Shown here piece after piece: positions 25,705 to 33,889 of a stretch of 64,000 bases of DNA (the stretch's first letter is position 1; each line of letters opens with the position of its first letter). Origin of the DNA: Mucilaginibacter xinganensis (GTDB lineage: Bacteria; Bacteroidota; Bacteroidia; Sphingobacteriales; Sphingobacteriaceae); NCBI RefSeq assembly GCF_002257585.1, contig NZ_CP022743.1, positions 3,596,001 through 3,660,000 of the forward strand, given 5' to 3'. Both the position numbers and the translations under genes were made by a program. The notes beneath the pieces are model-generated. The model searched no databases, had not been told where the DNA came from, and saw only the letters and a list, made by a program, of their open reading frames with translations.

Positions 25705-26352
25705 ATGGATCATGAAAAATTACAGAACACGAGGGAAGAATACACCGTCGCGTCGTTATCAGAAAACAGCACCAAAGCCGACCCAATAAAACAGTTTGAG
25801 GCGTGGTTTAGCGAGGCACAGGAATTAAACCTTCCCGAACAAAATGCCATGACGCTTTCTACGGCAACCCATGATGGCCGCCCCTCTGCCCGGATTGTTT
25901 TACTGAAAGGTGTTTATAATGGTGGTTTCGTTTTTTTCACCAATTACCTGAGCCGCAAAGGCAAAGAGATCACCAAGAACCCTGTTTGTGCCCTAACATT
26001 TTTCTGGCCTTCCATGGAACGCCAGGTGCGCATTGAAGGCACATTGGAGAAGGTAAGTAAGGAAGAGTCTGAAAAATATTTTCATTCGCGTCCAAAAAAC
26101 AGCCAGATTGGTGCGGTGGTTTCCCCGCAAAGCCAGGAAATTGACAGCCGTGATGTTTTAGAAAAAAAATGGGAAGAAACAGCTGCAGAATATAACGAAA
26201 AAGAAGTGCCTAAGCCTTCGTTTTGGGGCGGGTATATTGTTAAGCCCCAGGTGATAGAGTTTTGGCAGGGCCGCGAGAGCCGCCTGCACGACAGGATAGT
26301 TTACAAAAAAATGGATAGCAAAAGCTGGAAAAAAGTACGTTTAGCACCATGA
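25705..26352 (+). CDS. pdxH: Pyridoxamine/pyridoxine 5'-phosphate oxidase
   Basis: The 215-residue FMN enzyme has ARIVLLKGVYNGGFVFFTNY (FMN contacts), RQVRIEGTLEKV, SRPKNSQIGAVVSPQSQEI and the C-terminal EFWQGRESRLHDRIVY motif that binds substrate. It oxidises PNP or PMP to PLP. The ATG at 25705 is chosen; the frame is open further up but those 60 residues are unlike the family and lie before the promoter box. Its TGA overlaps the nuoC ATG (ATGA at 26349-26352), so the two are translationally coupled despite unrelated function. Confidence 0.94.
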   Translation: MDHEKLQNTREEYTVASLSENSTKADPIKQFEAWFSEAQELNLPEQNAMTLSTATHDGRPSARIVLLKGVYNGGFVFFTNYLSRKGKEITKNPVCALTFFWPSMERQVRIEGTLEKVSKEESEKYFHSRPKNSQIGAVVSPQSQEIDSRDVLEKKWEETAAEYNEKEVPKPSFWGGYIVKPQVIEFWQGRESRLHDRIVYKKMDSKSWKKVRLAP

Positions 26353-26846
26353 TCTTTGAAGAGATTAAGTTATTACTTATTGAAAAATTTGGCGCTGAAG
26401 TAATTGTTGGCGAAGAAACAGGCGGGCTGCAGCCCGCCCTGCTTATTGCCCCCGGGCAAATTACCGGGGTTTGCCTGGAACTGCGCAACAATGCAAACAC
26501 TTACTTTGATTTTTTAAGCAGTTTAACCGGGGTTGACTATGGTATCGAAGCTAAACGCTTTGGTGTTGTATATCACCTGGCATCTATCCCCTTTCAAACA
26601 CAGTTAACCCTTAAAGCTAGTGTGGAGAACAACCGCGACCTGAACGATTTGCCAACCTTCCCAAGCATTACGTCAGTTTACCGCACCGCCGACTGGCATG
26701 AACGCGAAGCTTACGACCTCACCGGCATATTTTTTGAAGGCCATCCCGACCTTCGCCGCATCCTGCTACCCGACGATTGGGAAGGCTTCCCCCTGCGGAA
26801 GGATTACAAAACAGCAGAATATTACAAGGGAATTAAGATAGATTAA
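26349..26846 (+). CDS. nuoC: NADH-quinone oxidoreductase subunit C
   Basis: The 165-residue protein contains FDFLSSLTGVDYG, PSITSVYRTADWHEREAYDL and GHPDLRRILLPDDWEGFPLR, the 30-kDa subunit signature, ending with the PLRKDY motif. It is a stand-alone NuoC, not fused to NuoD. It overlaps pdxH by 4 bases. nuoD lies 1.2 kb downstream beyond a hydroxylase-like gene and a terminator. It forms part of the peripheral arm of complex I. Confidence 0.95.
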   Translation: MIFEEIKLLLIEKFGAEVIVGEETGGLQPALLIAPGQITGVCLELRNNANTYFDFLSSLTGVDYGIEAKRFGVVYHLASIPFQTQLTLKASVENNRDLNDLPTFPSITSVYRTADWHEREAYDLTGIFFEGHPDLRRILLPDDWEGFPLRKDYKTAEYYKGIKID

Positions 26847-27044
26847 GCGATTAGTTTCGGCTGGCTTATAAATGTTAAATAATTACATTGTTATTCCCTG
26901 CTGTCAGACCTTCTTTAACATGCTGTCGTTGCTGCTATCACCTAATCTCTCACCACTGGTCTCTAATAACTAACCATAACCTTTTAATTTCTTTCACGTA
27001 AAAGCCATTACAATCTTAGTGATCAACTAAACTGATATGGCACA

Positions 27045-27887
27045 ATGGAAATTATAAGAAGAGATAATATTTCCTACGAAGAATTTATGGAAGAGCATTA
27101 TAAGCCGGGCATTCCGCTGGTTTTTACTAATGCGTCAAAGGTTTGGAAGGCTAACGGGCTTTTTACGCCCGATTGGTTCAGAGAAAATTATCCCGACAGG
27201 GAAACAGATTGCAGGGGAACCTCCTACAAAATGAAGGACATAATGGATATGGTTGAAACCAGCACCGTTGAAAAACCTGCCCCCTACCCTATAATATTTG
27301 ATATTCCGGGCACATTGCCAGAGTTAATGCCACTGCTCGATCCGTTGGACCTGAATTATGCCACATCAAACTGGCTAAAAAATAAGATGTTCAAAATAGG
27401 CAAATGGGGCGGCGCAACCGAACTGTTTGTTGGCGGCCCGGGTGGTAAATTCCCTTATTTACATATCGATTACTACCATTTAAATTCATGGATTACACAG
27501 CTATATGGTGAAAAACGCTTTACCGTTTTCCCGCGCGGGCAGGATGAGTTTCTTTATCCCCGTCCTGAGGATCCGTGGCGTTCAGAATTAAATGTTTTTG
27601 AGCCTGATTTTGAAAAGTTTCCAAAATATAAGCATGCCACACCCATTAATTTTACGGTGGGCCCCGGCGAAACACTGTTTATTCCGTTCGGGTTATGGCA
27701 TACTGCCTACTCCTTAACGCCAACCATATCTGTGGCCTTTGATACGCTCGACAGCAAAAACCATAAAGAATTTATGAAAGATGTATGGACGTTTAAAAGC
27801 CGCCAGAGTAAAGCAAAAGCAGTTGCTATGTATAGTTACGCATGGCTGGCCACCCAGGGCAGCAAAATGAAGGAAAGCTGGGCTTAA
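27045..27887 (+). CDS. JmjC/cupin-8-like iron-dependent oxygenase
   Basis: The 280-residue protein has the N-terminal pattern of JmjC/cupin_8 hydroxylases (GIPLVFTNASKVWKANGLFT). The facial-triad segment FPYLHIDYYHLNSWITQLYG holds the HxD (His-Ile-Asp). PGETLFIPFGLWHTAYSL holds the distal His. The fold hydroxylates protein side chains using 2-oxoglutarate and Fe(II). It lies between nuoC and nuoD and is followed by a strong terminator. A target in complex I or ribosomal protein is possible but only inferred from position. Confidence 0.87.
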   Translation: MEIIRRDNISYEEFMEEHYKPGIPLVFTNASKVWKANGLFTPDWFRENYPDRETDCRGTSYKMKDIMDMVETSTVEKPAPYPIIFDIPGTLPELMPLLDPLDLNYATSNWLKNKMFKIGKWGGATELFVGGPGGKFPYLHIDYYHLNSWITQLYGEKRFTVFPRGQDEFLYPRPEDPWRSELNVFEPDFEKFPKYKHATPINFTVGPGETLFIPFGLWHTAYSLTPTISVAFDTLDSKNHKEFMKDVWTFKSRQSKAKAVAMYSYAWLATQGSKMKESWA

Positions 27888-27947
27888 AAATAATATAGTT
27901 TGATTTCGAAAGTTCCAATTCGGGGTCAGTAATTATAGTTTATCAGT

Positions 27948-27979
27948 CGCCCGCGGTTAAATAGCTGCGGGCGTTTTTT
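27948..27979 (+). terminator. Intrinsic terminator between hydroxylase gene and nuoD
   Basis: CGCCCGC (27948-27954) pairs with GCGGGCG (27967-27973), followed directly by TTTTTT (27974-27979). nuoD therefore needs its own promoter. Confidence 0.88.
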
Positions 27980-28034
27980 ATTTAATAATGTTCCCGACCA
28001 GTAATTAAATACGACCATTTGAATAGGAATTTCC

Positions 28035-28042
28035 TAAATTTG
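28035..28042 (+). promoter_or_regulatory. -7 box (TAAATTTG) upstream of nuoD
   Basis: An exact TAnnTTTG match between the terminator and nuoD, about 40 bases before the first codon. A TTTG occurs at 28018-28021 but closer than the standard spacing. Confidence 0.5.
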
Positions 28043-28081
28043 GAACCGGAATAAATCCGACACCGAACATCCGAAATTAAA

Positions 28082-29281
28082 TTGACCACTCATCCAAAAT
28101 ACGACGCCGCTTTAAATAATTACTATCAAAAGATAGCTAGTGCAGCCACCGAAGACATGGTATTGAACATGGGGCCGCAACACCCGTCAACACATGGTGT
28201 ATTGCGGCTCGAGCTGATAACTGACGGCGAGATCGTAAAGGAAGTCATCCCGCATATTGGGTATTTACACCGCTGCTTTGAAAAACATGCAGAATCATTA
28301 ACCTACCAGCAAACCATTCCGTTTACCGACAGGCTTGATTACCTGGCATCGATGAACAACAGCCATGCTTTTGTTATGGGTGTTGAGCGAATGATGGGAA
28401 TAGATAAAGACATTCCGAAACGCGTTGAGTACATCCGGGTACTGGTGTGCGAACTGAACCGCATTGCATCACACCTGATAGCTATTGGCACTTATGGTAT
28501 TGATATTGGAGCGTTCACGCCTTTTTTATGGTGTTTTAGAGACAGGGAGCATATTATGGGAATGCTGGAATGGGCCTCTGGATCGCGGATGCTGTACAAC
28601 TACATTTGGGTTGGGGGTTTATTTTACGATCTGCCCGTTGGTTTTGAAGAGCGTTGCAGCGAGTTTGTAACCTATTTTAAGCCCAAAATGGCTGAACTTA
28701 ACCAGCTTTTAACCGATAACCAGGTATTTATAAGCCGTACAGCTAATGTTGGCGTGCTGCCGCTCGATGTAGCCATTAACTACGGATGCTCTGGCCCGAT
28801 GCTGCGCGGATCAGGCCTTAAGTGGGACCTCCGCCGCATTGACAATTATTCTGTTTATCCCGAACTTGAATTTGAAATACCGGTAGGCAAAGGTGCTATG
28901 GGCACCGTGGGCGATTGCTGGGACCGCTACAAGGTACGCGTTGATGAAATTGAACAATCCCTTAAAATGATTGAACAATGCCTCAGCCGGCTGCAAAATG
29001 AATTAAAACGCACCCCCGATTTTGATCCGCGCTCAAAAATGCCGAGAAAGATAACCCCAAAAGCACAGGACTATTATGTAAGATGTGAAGGGGCAAAGGG
29101 CGAACTTGGTTTTTATTTTATGGCTGATGGACGCTCCGAGATCCCTACCCGGGTAAAAGCACGGGCGCCAAGTTTTAATAACCTGTCTGTATTGCCCGAA
29201 ATTGCTAAAGGGGTAATGATAGCCGACCTGATAGCTATTGTAGGCTCTATCGACTTTGTTTTGGGCGAGGTAGACAGGTAG
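28082..29281 (+). CDS. nuoD: NADH-quinone oxidoreductase subunit D, TTG start
   Basis: The 399-residue protein contains [53 protein letters not shown] and the C-terminal [12 protein letters not shown], the full 49-kDa subunit that forms the quinone pocket with NuoB. No ATG precedes the conserved region in frame; an in-frame stop is at 28052-28054. The TTG at 28082 gives an N-terminus ([14 protein letters not shown]) of plausible length, whereas the first ATG (28154) would delete 24 residues. It is separated from nuoC by one gene and a terminator. Confidence 0.94.
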   Translation: MTTHPKYDAALNNYYQKIASAATEDMVLNMGPQHPSTHGVLRLELITDGEIVKEVIPHIGYLHRCFEKHAESLTYQQTIPFTDRLDYLASMNNSHAFVMGVERMMGIDKDIPKRVEYIRVLVCELNRIASHLIAIGTYGIDIGAFTPFLWCFRDREHIMGMLEWASGSRMLYNYIWVGGLFYDLPVGFEERCSEFVTYFKPKMAELNQLLTDNQVFISRTANVGVLPLDVAINYGCSGPMLRGSGLKWDLRRIDNYSVYPELEFEIPVGKGAMGTVGDCWDRYKVRVDEIEQSLKMIEQCLSRLQNELKRTPDFDPRSKMPRKITPKAQDYYVRCEGAKGELGFYFMADGRSEIPTRVKARAPSFNNLSVLPEIAKGVMIADLIAIVGSIDFVLGEVDR

Positions 29282-29347
29282 CCTCCGCAATTTGCAGATA
29301 TAAAAAACCCTTTAAATCATCCCGTCAGATAAAATGGAGCAAAAAAA

Positions 29348-29377
29348 CAGGGCGCTTTGATTACTCAAAGCGCCCTG
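29348..29377 (-). terminator. Strong intrinsic terminator of the sigma/protease operon
   Basis: CAGGGCGCTTTGA and TCAAAGCGCCCTG form a 13-base perfect stem with a 4-base loop (TTAC). On the minus strand a run of seven T follows. Confidence 0.92.
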
Positions 29378-29404
29378 AACTATATAGATAGTTTTTTGGG
29401 ATCT

Positions 29405-30505
29405 TTATTGATTATAAACCCTAACAAGGAAAATGCAGTTCTGCAATTTTTTAATCTGCTGTACCCGGCTTAAACCTGCAAGTACATTTTTGTTATTTAT
29501 ATTCAACGTTTTGTTTAGCGAATCAGCAGGAATATCTTTTATCGCTTTCAGTAAATAGCTTGATTTAACAGCAAAGGCTGCACCTTCTACGTGGCTTTGT
29601 TTAGCGTTAACAATGCCAATGATATTCCCCTTACTGTCAAACAACGGGCCACCACTGTGACCAAAATCAAGAGGAGCCGATATTTGATATTGTGTGGTAT
29701 CTCCTTTAAAACCAGTGCTCGCAGTTAAGTAACCAGGGCCTAAAACCATAGCATCACGCGGAAAACCAATAGTGAATACATTTTCCCCGATATCGGTTTC
29801 CGCTTTCTTAAATGCATAAGGTATGGTACCCAATGTTTTGAAAGACGGATCGGTAATCTCCAAAATAGCAATATCTGATTGTGGTTCGGTATAAATTACC
29901 TTAGTACGGTATGCTTTACCATCAGTACCCTGAACGTAAACAGAGTCGGCACCGCTAATTACATGATTATCAGTAACAATATATCCGTTTGAAGAGATCG
30001 CAAAGCCTGTTCCCCTAAAATTACCCGGGTTAACCATTTTGGTGTGCGGCGGATTAAGGCTATTAACCTGAGTTTTCAACTGGTTGGTAGCGCGGTTGAT
30101 CTTATTGATCTCCCCCCTTAATTGCAGGTAGTTTGATTCCCTGTTGTTTAAATAGCCGGTAAAAAACAAGGTGCACAATACCGCAAATATGGCAATAGAA
30201 GCAGCTACTGAAATTTTTGAATGGTGGTTTCGCCACATTTGTACAATCCACGAAGGGTGGATCATCAGCTCTTCTTCTAATGCATGAACATCTATTTCGT
30301 CATGAATGGCATTCAAACGGTTCTCAAGTTCCAGGCGCTCGCCATACTGCTTAATCAGGTTAGTGAAATGCTTATGCTCGGCTACCTTATTATTTACAGC
30401 AGGGTCCTCGCTCCGGATTTTTTCGAAAGCGGTACGCTCAGCCTTGGTCATCTCGCCATTAAGATAACGTTCAATTGTCTCGGTTAACTGGTTATTCTCG
30501 CTCAT
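29405..30505 (-). CDS. Membrane-anchored trypsin-like protease with anti-sigma-like cytoplasmic domain
   Basis: Residues 1-90 (TIERYLNGEMTKAERTAFEK ...) resemble the N-terminal helix bundle of Bacteroidota anti-sigma factors. One membrane helix follows (about 97-117, KISVAASIAIFAVLCTLFFT) and then a short coiled stretch. The periplasmic S1C-type protease has His in IVTDNHVISGADS, Asp in EPQSDIAILE and Ser in DFGHSGGPLFDSKG. There is no PDZ domain. The sigma factor gene ends 13 bases upstream on the same strand, so this fits a sigma/anti-sigma operon where one protein joins sensing protease and sigma contact. The sequestering role is inferred. Confidence 0.87.
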   Translation of the reverse strand: MSENNQLTETIERYLNGEMTKAERTAFEKIRSEDPAVNNKVAEHKHFTNLIKQYGERLELENRLNAIHDEIDVHALEEELMIHPSWIVQMWRNHHSKISVAASIAIFAVLCTLFFTGYLNNRESNYLQLRGEINKINRATNQLKTQVNSLNPPHTKMVNPGNFRGTGFAISSNGYIVTDNHVISGADSVYVQGTDGKAYRTKVIYTEPQSDIAILEITDPSFKTLGTIPYAFKKAETDIGENVFTIGFPRDAMVLGPGYLTASTGFKGDTTQYQISAPLDFGHSGGPLFDSKGNIIGIVNAKQSHVEGAAFAVKSSYLLKAIKDIPADSLNKTLNINNKNVLAGLSRVQQIKKLQNCIFLVRVYNQ

Positions 30506-30518
30506 CGCTTTGCTCTCC

Positions 30519-31088
30519 TTATTTTTGCTGAAAAAATAATTTCTTCAGCCGTTGCAGGCATTTATATTTTTGGGTCTTTGCATTGTCTGCGTTAGTGTAA
30601 CCAAAATTTTCACAGATCTCCTGCATCGACCTGTTATTGATATAAAAATCTTCTATAATAGTTTTACAGGGTTCGCCCAATAACTGCAGGGCATTACCCA
30701 TTTTATTAAACTGGATATCGCGCTCATTATTTTTTTCCGTTTCATCATCAACTGACAAATACTCCTGGAAATCTTTAATATCGCCACCATACCTGTTCAT
30801 TTGCGTAAGCCTTTTAAGCCAAAGCCGCCTGCAAATAGAATAGATATAAGTTTTAAGCTTACTGCTTAATTCAAAATCACCCGTCTTAACTTTATTATAA
30901 AGAACAATTATGGCTTCCTGATAAATGTCTTTAGCATCATCAGCATTGCCGTTGTTATTAATCACCAGTTGTAATATCATCGGAAAATAGGCCAAATACA
31001 GCCTTTTCAATACACTTTCCGAATTATTAAGGATCCCAAGGATAACTTCACTATCTGTTGGTACCCCGCCGTTTAACTCTTTACTCAC
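30519..31088 (-). CDS. ECF-type RNA polymerase sigma factor
   Basis: The 189-residue protein has region 2 (DAKDIYQEAIIVLYNKVKTG and LKTYIYSICRRLWLKRL) and region 4 (CKTIIEDFYINNRSMQEICE, then NADNAKTQKYKCLQRLKKLF with the HTH). Length suits ECF sigma factors. It is followed by the anti-sigma-like protease gene. No FecR/TonB receptor genes are nearby, so it is not the usual Bacteroidota SusC-linked type. The target promoters are unknown, and no exact -7 box was identified upstream. Confidence 0.9.
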   Translation of the reverse strand: MSKELNGGVPTDSEVILGILNNSESVLKRLYLAYFPMILQLVINNNGNADDAKDIYQEAIIVLYNKVKTGDFELSSKLKTYIYSICRRLWLKRLTQMNRYGGDIKDFQEYLSVDDETEKNNERDIQFNKMGNALQLLGEPCKTIIEDFYINNRSMQEICENFGYTNADNAKTQKYKCLQRLKKLFFQQK

Positions 31089-31557
31089 TACTTAATACTA
31101 TTTATGCGAAATTGTAACCCATTATTGATAAAAAAAAAATAAAACTAAATAATTTTCTCTAAAGGTAGTTGATTGGCGCGCATTATGCGATTTAGTTGCC
31201 GGGTAACCCGGCTAAACAATTGTAGTACAAAACATTAAATCTATTCGCTGTATTACACGGTCACGGCCCACACATTTAAAAAACCAACTGAACATTGAGC
31301 ATTAAAACCTGCAACCGCATAGCTGACGGGAAGATCGGTACAGCAATCCAAAAGATCACCAACAAAACAGCGGAAGAAACCATCATAAAAAGGCCAAAAA
31401 CAAAGATTGCATTAGCTAATCAGCCCGTAAAAGAAACGTTGATTTTGATAAAGCTACAATAACTATAGATTTTATATTTTTTATTTTATTTTTTTGGGTT
31501 ACCTTTTCAAGGTTGCAGTATTAATAGTACAAACACTCACATTTAAATATAAAAAAA
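31089..31557. other. Intergenic region with a GC-rich hairpin and leader repeat
   Basis: About 470 bases hold no accepted gene. A palindrome GCCGGGTAACCCGGC (31198-31212) flanked by TTTAG/CTAAA forms a hairpin. GGGTTACCTTTT at 31497-31508 is repeated exactly before the next lipoprotein gene (31831-31842). A 55-codon TTG-started frame (31295-31462) is noted but unsupported. Confidence 0.5.
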
Positions 31558-31755
31558 ATGAAAAATTCATTCAAATTAGGTTTCGTTGCTTTAGTAATTG
31601 CTGTTTCTGCTGCTGCTTGTGGTGGTAGTGCAAAAAAAGATGGTGGTGATACAACTGTTAAAGTTGACTCTACTGTTAAAGTTGATTCTACTGTAAAGAA
31701 AGACACAGTTGTTAAAGTTGACACCACTAAAAAAGATACTACTAAAAAGAAATAA
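31558..31755 (+). CDS. Small repeat-rich lipoprotein 1
   Basis: The 65-residue protein has a signal peptide ending in a lipobox (VSAAAC, Cys about 21). The mature tail is made of VDSTVK / DTTKK repeats rich in Lys, Asp, Thr and Val. Such short tails with a lipid anchor are common in Sphingobacteriaceae. The signal peptide is nearly identical to that of the next gene, showing tandem duplication with tail divergence. Function is unknown; a role at the envelope is likely. Confidence 0.8.
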   Translation: MKNSFKLGFVALVIAVSAAACGGSAKKDGGDTTVKVDSTVKVDSTVKKDTVVKVDTTKKDTTKKK

Positions 31756-31798
31756 TCTTAACTGATTTTTCTGTTAATTTTTTAGTTTTTTATCTGTT

Positions 31799-31842
31799 AA
31801 AAGGTAATCCTTGATTTTTTTTTAATTCATGGGTTACCTTTT
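31799..31842 (+). terminator. Long-loop terminator-like hairpin after lipoprotein 1
   Basis: AAAAGGTAA (31799-31807) pairs with TTACCTTTT (31834-31842) over a 26-base, T-rich loop, and TTGCTTTT follows. Confidence 0.55.
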
Positions 31843-31895
31843 GCTTTTACTGGTATTAAGGTTAAACTATTTAATCACTTAAAAAGAAAATTAAC

Positions 31896-32120
31896 ATGAA
31901 AAATTCATTCAAAATGGGCGCTTTAGCCTTAGTTATTGCAGTTTCTTTCGCAGCTTGTAAAGGTAAATCTGATTCAGCTGCTGCTGATTCAGCTAAAATG
32001 GACTCAGCTAAAATGGACTCAGCTAAAATGACTGATACAGCTAAGAAAATGGTTGATACAGCTAAGAAAATGGTTGATTCAGCTAAAAAAATGACTGATA
32101 CTACTAAGAAAAAAATGTAA
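31896..32120 (+). CDS. Small repeat-rich lipoprotein 2
   Basis: The 74-residue paralog of the preceding gene starts MKNSFKMGALALVIAVSFAAC with the lipobox FAAC. Its tail repeats DSAKM (three times), then DTAKKMV-type heptads with Ala and Met, which could form a helix, unlike the Thr-rich tail of paralog 1. A GC-rich terminator follows 22 bases after its stop. Confidence 0.8.
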   Translation: MKNSFKMGALALVIAVSFAACKGKSDSAAADSAKMDSAKMDSAKMTDTAKKMVDTAKKMVDSAKKMTDTTKKKM

Positions 32121-32141
32121 TCTCATTTTTTCTAAAAGCAG

Positions 32142-32171
32142 AAACGCCTGGTTAGCAATAGCCGGGCGTTT
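32142..32171 (+). terminator. Intrinsic terminator after lipoprotein 2
   Basis: AAACGCCTGG (32142-32151) pairs with CCGGGCGTTT (32162-32171, one mismatch) and is followed by TTGTTTTT. Confidence 0.85.
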
Positions 32172-32261
32172 TTGTTTTTACATAGTTTTCCGCACTCGCC
32201 TATCCAATTAATTTCCGGCTTATCCGGATAGATATTTAATTTTACCGGCAACAACTGGCAA

Positions 32262-33764
32262 ATGAAGCAATCTTTAATTTCAATAAACAACGCAACCGTA
32301 CGGTTTTTAAATAATATACTTTTTACAGGTTTAAACTTTTCAGTTAACAAAGGCGAAAACTGTGCACTAATAGGGAAAAGCGGATCAGGGAAAAGTGCAC
32401 TGCTGCATACCATAGCGGGCAGGTTTAATATTACCGCAGGAGAAATTGAGTGGCATTTTTTTGAGGAGTTTAAAAGCCATGCCGAAAATGCCGACGCACA
32501 ACTTACCCATCATAAGCTGATGGCGCTTGTTGAACCCAAACACCACTTTAAGAACCTTTCGAACACAGCCGACTTTTACTACCAGCAACGTTATAATTCG
32601 TCAGACTCAGAAGACACTCTTACTGTTGAAGAATATCTTCGCGCGGTAACGCCCGTTTTGCGGCAGGCTGGCTATTGGACATTTGAAAAAACAACCGGGC
32701 TGTTAAAGCTTGCTGAGTTATTGAGCAAACAGATCATCAAGCTATCAAACGGAGAAACCAAAAGACTGATGCTCGCAGCAGCTTTATTGAAATCGCCGGT
32801 TTTGTTATTGCTTGATAGTCCGCTAACCGGGCTGGATGTGCAGACGCGCAAGGATTTTAACTCCATAATAGATGAGATCATTCAATCTGGAATAACAGTT
32901 ATTATGGCCACGTCACCTTATGAAATTCCGGATGCAATAACCAATGTTGCCATTTTGCAGGAGGGTGCAATAATTAAAAGCCTTAATAAAGATGAGTTTA
33001 AACCTGCTTGGTTTATGCAGGATGATACCGATGTAATTGACAACGAAGAGCTTAAAACCTTATTAAACCCAAAAACGGCGAAAATAACCTATAAGCATAT
33101 TGTTAAAATGGATAATGTGTTTATAAAGTATGGTGATAAAGTTATTTTAAATCAAATAGACTGGCAAATTGTACCCGGCGAAAGATGGGCACTGCTCGGG
33201 CCAAACGGGGCTGGTAAGTCAACCCTGCTTAGTTTAATAAATGCGGATAATCCGCAAGCTTATGCAAATGATCTAGTTTTATTTGATAAAAAACGCGGCA
33301 CCGGCGAGAGCATTTGGGATATAAAAAGCAAAATTGGTTTCGTATCGCCCGAACTGCACCAGTATTTCCCTACTGATAACAGCTGTTTGCAGGTTATAGA
33401 ATCCGGGTATTATGATACGCTGGGCTTATTCCGTCCATCACAAAAAGCGAAAGCCGATACCGCTTTACGCTGGATGAAAGCCCTGGAGATAGAGAAATAT
33501 GCACGCGTACTCTTAAAAAACATCCCTGCTAGCGCTCAACGTCTATGCCTGCTGGCCCGTGCACTGACAAAAAACCCCGACCTCCTTATTTTTGACGAAC
33601 CCTGCCAGGGTCTAGATGAACACCAGCAACATCACTTTAAAACCCTGGTTGATACCATTTGCAGACTCAGCAATGTTACACTGATCTATGTAACTCACTA
33701 TCAGCATGAAATTCCGGATAGTGTAACGAAGGTTTTGAGGCTGGATAAAGGGAAACAATGCTGA
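32262..33764 (+). CDS. ModF/PhrA-like protein with two fused ABC ATPase domains
   Basis: The 500-residue soluble protein holds two nucleotide-binding domains and no membrane part. NBD1 has Walker A GKSGSGKSALL, a good signature LSNGETKRLML, but a Walker B of LLLLDSP with Ser in place of the catalytic Glu. NBD2 has Walker A GPNGAGKSTLL, a degenerate signature IPASAQRLCLLARAL and a canonical Walker B LLIFDEPCQGLD. One ATP site is therefore competent and one degenerate. The pattern FDEPCQGLD matches the ModF (PhrA) branch, whose role is unclear. No transporter permease is adjacent. Confidence 0.88.
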   Translation: MKQSLISINNATVRFLNNILFTGLNFSVNKGENCALIGKSGSGKSALLHTIAGRFNITAGEIEWHFFEEFKSHAENADAQLTHHKLMALVEPKHHFKNLSNTADFYYQQRYNSSDSEDTLTVEEYLRAVTPVLRQAGYWTFEKTTGLLKLAELLSKQIIKLSNGETKRLMLAAALLKSPVLLLLDSPLTGLDVQTRKDFNSIIDEIIQSGITVIMATSPYEIPDAITNVAILQEGAIIKSLNKDEFKPAWFMQDDTDVIDNEELKTLLNPKTAKITYKHIVKMDNVFIKYGDKVILNQIDWQIVPGERWALLGPNGAGKSTLLSLINADNPQAYANDLVLFDKKRGTGESIWDIKSKIGFVSPELHQYFPTDNSCLQVIESGYYDTLGLFRPSQKAKADTALRWMKALEIEKYARVLLKNIPASAQRLCLLARALTKNPDLLIFDEPCQGLDEHQQHHFKTLVDTICRLSNVTLIYVTHYQHEIPDSVTKVLRLDKGKQC

Positions 33765-33878
33765 TTTTCGCTAATTAAACCAAATTCAATGAATTTAAAA
33801 GCGCAACGCTGATTCGTCAACTCTGTGTTAATTAATTCGTGAAATTCGCATAAATTCGTGCAGGTTCGTGTCTATTAG

Positions 33879-33886
33879 TATATTTG
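33879..33886 (+). promoter_or_regulatory. -7 box (TATATTTG) abutting mqnC
   Basis: An exact TAnnTTTG match ends 3 bases before the ATG at 33890. It is preceded by AATTCGTG-type tandem words. If used, the mRNA would be leaderless. Confidence 0.45.
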
Positions 33887-33889
33887 TGT

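Noticed and set aside
31295..31462. 55-codon frame starting at TTG before the lipoprotein genes
   Set aside because: The frame reads plausibly but starts with TTG, lacks a promoter and family, and lies in a region with palindromes. Not enough support.
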